A DNA stretch of 7,139 bases from Clostridia bacterium (lineage in GTDB: Bacteria; Bacillota; Clostridia; Oscillospirales; CAG-272). Below are positions 6,926-7,139 of this stretch, one piece after another (the first letter of the stretch is position 1; every line of letters begins with the position of its first letter). The translations under genes were made by a program, and so were the position numbers. The stretch spans positions 1-7,139 of the forward strand of contig JAFNVK010000175.1 in the NCBI GenBank assembly GCA_017379815.1. The letters are read 5' to 3'. The notes under the pieces are model-generated. The model did not search any database. It was not told where the DNA came from and saw only the letters and a program-made list of their open reading frames with translations.

Positions 6926-6954
6926 ATTATAGCACACAGACAGGCTCTTGTCAA
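6926..6954 (-). promoter_or_regulatory. Consensus vegetative promoter of the nucleotidyltransferase-azlC-azlD operon
   Basis: On the minus strand -35 TTGACA (6949-6954) and -10 TATAAT (6926-6931) are exact with a 17-bp spacer that ends in TGTGC, an extended -10 of the TRTGN type. Transcription should start near 6919, giving a leader of about 50 bases before the ATG at 6870. Confidence 0.9.
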
Positions 6955-7005
6955 GGAGAGAAGCAGGAGCAGCGCCGACTTTTTTCGCGCTCTGCCTTGC
7001 AGGTC

Positions 7006-7139
7006 TCAATCAGGAACGCCGAGGATCCGCTCGCAGAAGGACTTGGTAAATTCCTCTTTCGCTCCAAAATCCATCGCCTGCCCATAGATGCGCTCAAGCT
7101 CCCCGTGGATCGGGCGTACCTCGCGGAGCGCCGCCTCAG
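7006..7139 (-). CDS. C-terminal end of an unrecognised protein, cut by window edge
   Basis: An open frame enters from the right edge and ends at TGA (7006-7008). The visible 43 residues begin EAALREVRPIHGELERIYGQ and end FCERILGVPD. The stretch is charged and probably helical, with no membrane segment or motif I recognise. The frame fits the gene spacing: it stops about 50 bases before the -35 of the next operon. The coding call rests on the open frame, its strand and its position. No clear terminator follows, so read-through into the next operon is possible. Confidence 0.6.
   Translation of the reverse strand, partial: EAALREVRPIHGELERIYGQAMDFGAKEEFTKSFCERILGVPD

Noticed and set aside
6907..6930. 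Weak dyad (GATAAT with ATTAT) around the start of the nucleotidyltransferase transcript
   Set aside because: Only about five AT pairs match and part of it is the -10 itself, so it is not distinguishable from chance.
6963..7003. Possible terminator after the right-edge gene
   Set aside because: GCAG and GCGC segments can pair only with a two-base bulge, and no T-run follows on the minus strand; the only homopolymer run is in the loop.

Overview
The window looks like chromosomal DNA from a GC-rich, endospore-forming member of the Firmicutes, most likely a clostridial lineage such as the Oscillospirales. The main evidence is a full-length SpoIVA with every ATPase landmark of the Bacillus protein. 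Gram-positive-type ribosome binding sites (GGAG/GGGAGG), short AT-rich promoters in otherwise GC-rich DNA, and a clostridial-type ribulokinase agree with this. I see no insertion sequence, phage gene, CRISPR array, tRNA or rRNA.

Every gene lies on the minus strand, so transcription runs from right to left. From the right edge the order is: (1) the last 43 codons of an unrecognised gene; (2) an operon of a sugar-phosphate-type nucleotidyltransferase, azlC and azlD (branched-chain amino acid exporter pair), driven by a consensus promoter; (3) spoIVA, with a poor sigma-E-like promoter and a hairpin that covers its ribosome binding site, ending in a strong terminator; (4) araB (ribulokinase) as a single-gene unit with its own consensus promoter and terminator; (5) a TetR-family regulator overlapping by 4 bases the ATP-binding subunit of an ABC exporter, which runs off the left edge.

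The genes look like ordinary, separately regulated chromosomal units rather than one system. The most interesting features are regulatory. The tetR-ABC promoter is followed at once by a 28-bp operator-like element made of two abutting GCAAC-N4-GTTGC dyads. Three vegetative promoters have exact TTGACA-17 bp-TATAAT sequences and share a GTG(C/T) extension before the -10. The perfect 12-bp inverted repeat in front of spoIVA would block its ribosome binding site only in read-through RNA from azlCD. I found no convincing undescribed multi-gene system. No gene-free stretch exceeds 300 bases, and each intergenic gap is described by the promoters, terminators and hairpins listed.
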